Source: Candidatus Saccharimonas sp. (GTDB taxonomy: Bacteria; Patescibacteriota; Saccharimonadia; Saccharimonadales; Saccharimonadaceae). Taken from it: 64,000 nt of DNA. The position numbers were made by a program, and so were the translations under genes. A model generated the notes under the pieces. That model worked only from the letters and a program-made list of their open reading frames with translations, ran no database searches and was not told the origin of the DNA. This document shows positions 61,027-64,000 of this stretch, one piece after another (position 1 is the stretch's first letter; the number at the start of each line of letters is the position of its first letter). The stretch spans positions 31,482 to 95,481 of the forward strand of contig DZCW01000003.1 in the NCBI GenBank assembly GCA_022736555.1, given 5' to 3'.

Positions 61027-61968
61027 ATGACAATAAACAAAAACACACCCAACCCACTACAATTCACACGACTCGACAATGGACCGATAATAATACCCGA
61101 CCCATCATTAAAATGGGAAATCGGTGGCGTATTCGCCCCAGCTGTTATATACGAAAATGACACATGGAAGATGTTATACCGAGCCTACGGTGATGATAAT
61201 ATATCCAGATTAGGATACGGCGAGAGTTCCGACGGCATAAAATGGCGAAAAGACAAAAAGCCGCGTGTTATACCAGACAACATTAGACTGGAATGTGACG
61301 GCACTGAAGACCCGCGTATGGTTAAAATTGACGGTCAATATTTGATCACATATACGGCATATAATAGAAAAAAACTATGCGCAAACACTAAAATTAGGGT
61401 ACTAAAAACTACCGATTTTATTAATTTCAAACGTATTACTGTATCATTTAAGAACCGCTGGCATAAAAATGACAAGGACGGTGTATTATTCCCCGAAAAA
61501 ATAAACGGGGCATACCACATACTTCATCGCATAGAGCCCAATATACAGTTAAGCGTATCCAAAAACCTCAAGAAGTGGACACGATCCACTACAGTACTCA
61601 AGAAGACCGAAAATGCATGGGAGGCGTGCAAGATAGGTGCTGGCGCACCACCAATCAAGACCGACCTTGGTTGGTTATTGTTCTATCACGGTGTTAGCGA
61701 GACCAAAGAATACTCAATGGGAGCAGCTATCTTAAAACACGACTCGCCAACTAAAACACTATACCGATTGCCATTTTCGTTAATTCATCCAGAAACAGAT
61801 TATGAAAAACACGGTAATATACCAAACGTAATATTCGGAACTTCGGCGATTGAATTTGGTCCAGATTATCGTCTATATTACGGAGCTAGCGATACCACAA
61901 TAGCCGTAGCTTCGATTAATAAAAATGCTTTATTAGAAACCCTTAAACAGTATCCCGTAGAGGAATAG
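61027..61968 (+). CDS. Glycoside hydrolase family 130 (mannoside phosphorylase-like)
   Basis: 313 residues, five-bladed beta-propeller. Seen: GGVFAPAVIYENDTWKMLYRAYG, CDGTEDPRMVKIDGQYLITYTAY with the catalytic Asp in EDPR, WEACKIGAGAPPIKT and the closing YYGASDTTIAVAS. GH130 enzymes phosphorolyse or hydrolyse beta-mannosides, releasing mannose 1-phosphate. A phosphate-binding Arg in EDPR and basic residues in the middle make a phosphorylase more likely. Divergent from the GT4/toroid pair; its stop is one base from typA. Confidence 0.9.
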   Translation: MTINKNTPNPLQFTRLDNGPIIIPDPSLKWEIGGVFAPAVIYENDTWKMLYRAYGDDNISRLGYGESSDGIKWRKDKKPRVIPDNIRLECDGTEDPRMVKIDGQYLITYTAYNRKKLCANTKIRVLKTTDFINFKRITVSFKNRWHKNDKDGVLFPEKINGAYHILHRIEPNIQLSVSKNLKKWTRSTTVLKKTENAWEACKIGAGAPPIKTDLGWLLFYHGVSETKEYSMGAAILKHDSPTKTLYRLPFSLIHPETDYEKHGNIPNVIFGTSAIEFGPDYRLYYGASDTTIAVASINKNALLETLKQYPVEE

Positions 61969-61969
61969 C

Positions 61970-63793
61970 TTAGTTCTTTGCAGCGCGTTTGCGTAGATTT
62001 GGATCGAGCATTCGTTTACGTAGACGTAGGCTCTTAGGCGTTACTTCTAGTAATTCGTCATCTTCGATAAAATCAATACATTGCTCGAGGCTAAGGTCGG
62101 TAAATGGAGTTAGTTGCACAGTACCGTCACTAGACGAACTACGCATATTAGTTAGGTGTTTAGCCTTACAAACATTCATTTCTAGGTCTTCGTTGCGTTG
62201 GTATAAACCAACAATCATACCTTGGTAAACCTGAACACCAGGTCCAACATATAATTCACCACGTGATTCACCCATTTCTAGAGCGTAAGGAGTCGTAATG
62301 CCGGCTTCGGTTGCGGTTATCGCACCGTTACGGATTTTCTGAATCTTTGGACCTAGTGGCTGATAACCATGAGGTAGAGTATTCATAATAACCGTACCCT
62401 TAGTAGCAGTAAGTAGTAGGTTACGTAGGCCAATCAATGCCCTGGTTGGCAAAACATAGGTCAAACGATTCATGCCACTGCTAGTTTGTTCTTGCTTGCC
62501 TAGGTTTGCACGACGAGCGCCCAATTCCTGGCTAACAACGCCCATAAATTCCGAAGAGATTTCGATCAATAGTTCTTCGACTGGTTCTTTTTCGATACCA
62601 TCTTCTTTAATCGTGACAACCTGCGGACGACCAACTTCGAATTCAAAACCTTCACGGCGAAGCGTTTCAATTAAAACTGATAGATGTAATTCACCACGAC
62701 CAGATACTTTAAAGCCGATACCGTCTTCTTCGACACGCAAACTAACGTTAGTTTCTAATTCGCGCTTTAGACGATCGCCGATTTGACGAGAGGTATTAAA
62801 TTGACCTTCTTTGCCCTTCATCGGGCTAGTGTTTGGACCTAAGTAAATACTAATAGTTGGAGCTTCGACATCGATAACTGGCAAAGCTTCTGGAGTGTCT
62901 TTGTCGGCAATCGTTTCACCAATATGCGCTTCAGATACGCCAGTAATCGCTACGATATCACCAGCTGCCGCACCATCGATTTCTTCGCGGTTTAGGCCAC
63001 GGTAACCAAAGATCTTGTCAATACGAGAGTTAATCTGCGTACCGTCACGCTTAATCAAAATAACAGACATTCCGCGTTTAATAGAACCGCGGGTTATACG
63101 ACCAATAGCGTATTTACCTAGGAATGAATCATATTGTAACGAAGTTACTAATAACTGTAATGGGCCATCAACATTAACTGTTGGTGATGGAATATCATTA
63201 ATGATTGCATTAAAAATTGGCGTTAAGTCAGTATCTTCGTCTGAGTTTTCAGGCAATTCTTTCCAAGCCTTACCATCACGACCAATAGCGTAATATACGG
63301 GATAATATAATTGGCTGTCATCAACGGCAAGTTCTAAAAATAAATCAGCAATTTCGTCAATAACTTCGTCGATACGACGAGCGGCTTTATCGATTTTATT
63401 AATGACTACGACTGGTTGAAGCCCTAATTCTAGTGCTTTTGACAGAACGAATTTAGTCTGAGGCATTGGGCCTTCTTGGGCATCAACGATCAATAAAACA
63501 CCATCAGCCATATTAAGAGTACGTTCGACTTCACCACTGAAATCAGCGTGTCCTGGTGTATCAATAATATTGATTTTGTAATCACCGTAATAAACCGAGG
63601 TTTGTTTGGCGGTAATAGTAATACCACGTTCGTGTTCTTGGTCGCCACTATCCATAATTAGTGACTGAGACATCTCTGACTGATTAGAGCGGAAGGTGTT
63701 ACTCTGCTTTAATAAACCATCGACAATAGTAGTCTTGCCGTGGTCGACATGGGCAATAATAGCAACGTTGCGAATAAATTTTGGGTCTTTCAT
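61970..63793 (-). CDS. typA: Translational GTPase TypA/BipA
   Basis: 607 residues. G1 [12 protein letters not shown], switch-region [13 protein letters not shown]3 [13 protein letters not shown]4 NKIDKA, then domain II, and the TypA-specific C-terminal region ([51 protein letters not shown] in part). It acts in ribosome assembly at low temperature or stress. Leader of about 30 nt with a small CCCG/CGGG hairpin before the ATG. Confidence 0.97.
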   Translation of the reverse strand: MKDPKFIRNVAIIAHVDHGKTTIVDGLLKQSNTFRSNQSEMSQSLIMDSGDQEHERGITITAKQTSVYYGDYKINIIDTPGHADFSGEVERTLNMADGVLLIVDAQEGPMPQTKFVLSKALELGLQPVVVINKIDKAARRIDEVIDEIADLFLELAVDDSQLYYPVYYAIGRDGKAWKELPENSDEDTDLTPIFNAIINDIPSPTVNVDGPLQLLVTSLQYDSFLGKYAIGRITRGSIKRGMSVILIKRDGTQINSRIDKIFGYRGLNREEIDGAAAGDIVAITGVSEAHIGETIADKDTPEALPVIDVEAPTISIYLGPNTSPMKGKEGQFNTSRQIGDRLKRELETNVSLRVEEDGIGFKVSGRGELHLSVLIETLRREGFEFEVGRPQVVTIKEDGIEKEPVEELLIEISSEFMGVVSQELGARRANLGKQEQTSSGMNRLTYVLPTRALIGLRNLLLTATKGTVIMNTLPHGYQPLGPKIQKIRNGAITATEAGITTPYALEMGESRGELYVGPGVQVYQGMIVGLYQRNEDLEMNVCKAKHLTNMRSSSSDGTVQLTPFTDLSLEQCIDFIEDDELLEVTPKSLRLRKRMLDPNLRKRAAKN

Positions 63794-63829
63794 AAAAATA
63801 TACCCGATAACCGGGTTCCTTATCTGTCA

Positions 63830-63857
63830 ATTATAGCAGAAAAATGAAAATATTCAA
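63830..63857 (-). promoter_or_regulatory. typA promoter
   Basis: Minus strand TTGAAT, 16 nt, TGC TATAAT (extended -10). Confidence 0.6.
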
Positions 63858-63951
63858 GCACGGCGTTATATAAAATTAAATCACCATAGCAACTAAATAA
63901 ATTAGGTGACATTAATTTATAAATTACTTAGAGATTTGTTCACAGTTAATT

Positions 63952-64000
63952 ATGAAAATAACTATCAACCGTAATCGAGCTACTAGTGATTGCTGTCCCG
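63952..64000 (+). CDS. Possible start of a gene cut by the window edge
   Basis: An ATG at 63952 opens a frame of 16 codons (MKITINRNRATSDCCP) that continues past the end. There is no ribosome-binding site. Too short to identify; the frame may be chance. Confidence 0.25.
   Translation, partial: MKITINRNRATSDCCP

Overview
The window looks like a chromosomal segment of a Candidatus Saccharibacteria (TM7) or closely related Patescibacteria/CPR organism. The evidence is AT-rich DNA, very dense packing, many small genes of unknown function, a 49-residue ribosomal protein L32, a short RelA/SpoT lacking its regulatory C-terminus, a leucyl-tRNA synthetase with an extra Nudix-like domain, a vitamin B12-dependent ribonucleotide reductase, and almost no biosynthesis of amino acids or vitamins. 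UGA is used as a stop: pheS ends in TGA inside an ATGA overlap with pheT. The recoded UGA-Gly code of Gracilibacteria/Absconditabacteria therefore does not apply. The assignment rests on recognition of families and layout, not on a database search.

Layout. 1-4.4 kb: gatC (cut by the window edge), a DEAD-box helicase, uvrB and a SLOG protein. 4.4-9.8 kb: a sugar-phosphate operon (rpiB, rpe, split transketolase, class II aldolase, PfkB-type kinase, unknown). 9.8-17.3 kb: relA/spoT, ppa, trxB, FKBP isomerase, pheST. 17.4-29.8 kb: aquaporin, rmuC, PAP2 phosphatase, glycosyltransferase, Mg2+ P-type ATPase, a structured-RNA candidate next to a radical SAM gene, and several unknown proteins. 30-33.6 kb: translation/RNA block trmD, khpA, rpsP, rnc, Nudix, nusB, rpmF. 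33.7-47.6 kb: leuS, a MurF-like ligase, a nucleotidyltransferase/HIT pair, an RRM protein, prs, a ZIP transporter, MazG-like, ligA, htpX, lemA. 47.7-53.4 kb: an unknown gene flanked by a perfect inverted repeat, a tRNA-Leu/Cys unit, then thioredoxin divergent from a class II ribonucleotide reductase operon that also carries two probable B12-uptake genes, with cobO convergent. 53.4-64 kb: tRNA-Gly/Phe genes and tRNA debris, slipin, ddl/rarA, a GT4-toroid-GH130 carbohydrate cassette and typA.

Themes that connect the genes. (1) The control region between trxA and nrdJ holds three NrdR-like boxes. The nrdJ transcript also carries a DUF4430 protein and a DUF6580-like membrane protein, and a cobalamin adenosyltransferase lies opposite. 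This reads as a self-contained DNA-precursor module: reductase, its reductant thioredoxin, cofactor import and cofactor activation. (2) Many first genes have a -10 box 6-9 nt before the start codon and no Shine-Dalgarno sequence, so leaderless transcripts appear common. (3) Both tRNA-Gly genes have replaced the G19-C56 tertiary pair by A-U or U-A combinations. Several tRNAs are followed by quasi-palindromes made of a terminator plus an inverted decayed copy of the tRNA's own 3' half. (4) The non-oxidative pentose operon has an aldolase and a kinase but no transaldolase, suggesting a sedoheptulose-bisphosphate route. No CRISPR array, insertion sequence, prophage, rRNA gene or replication origin was seen.
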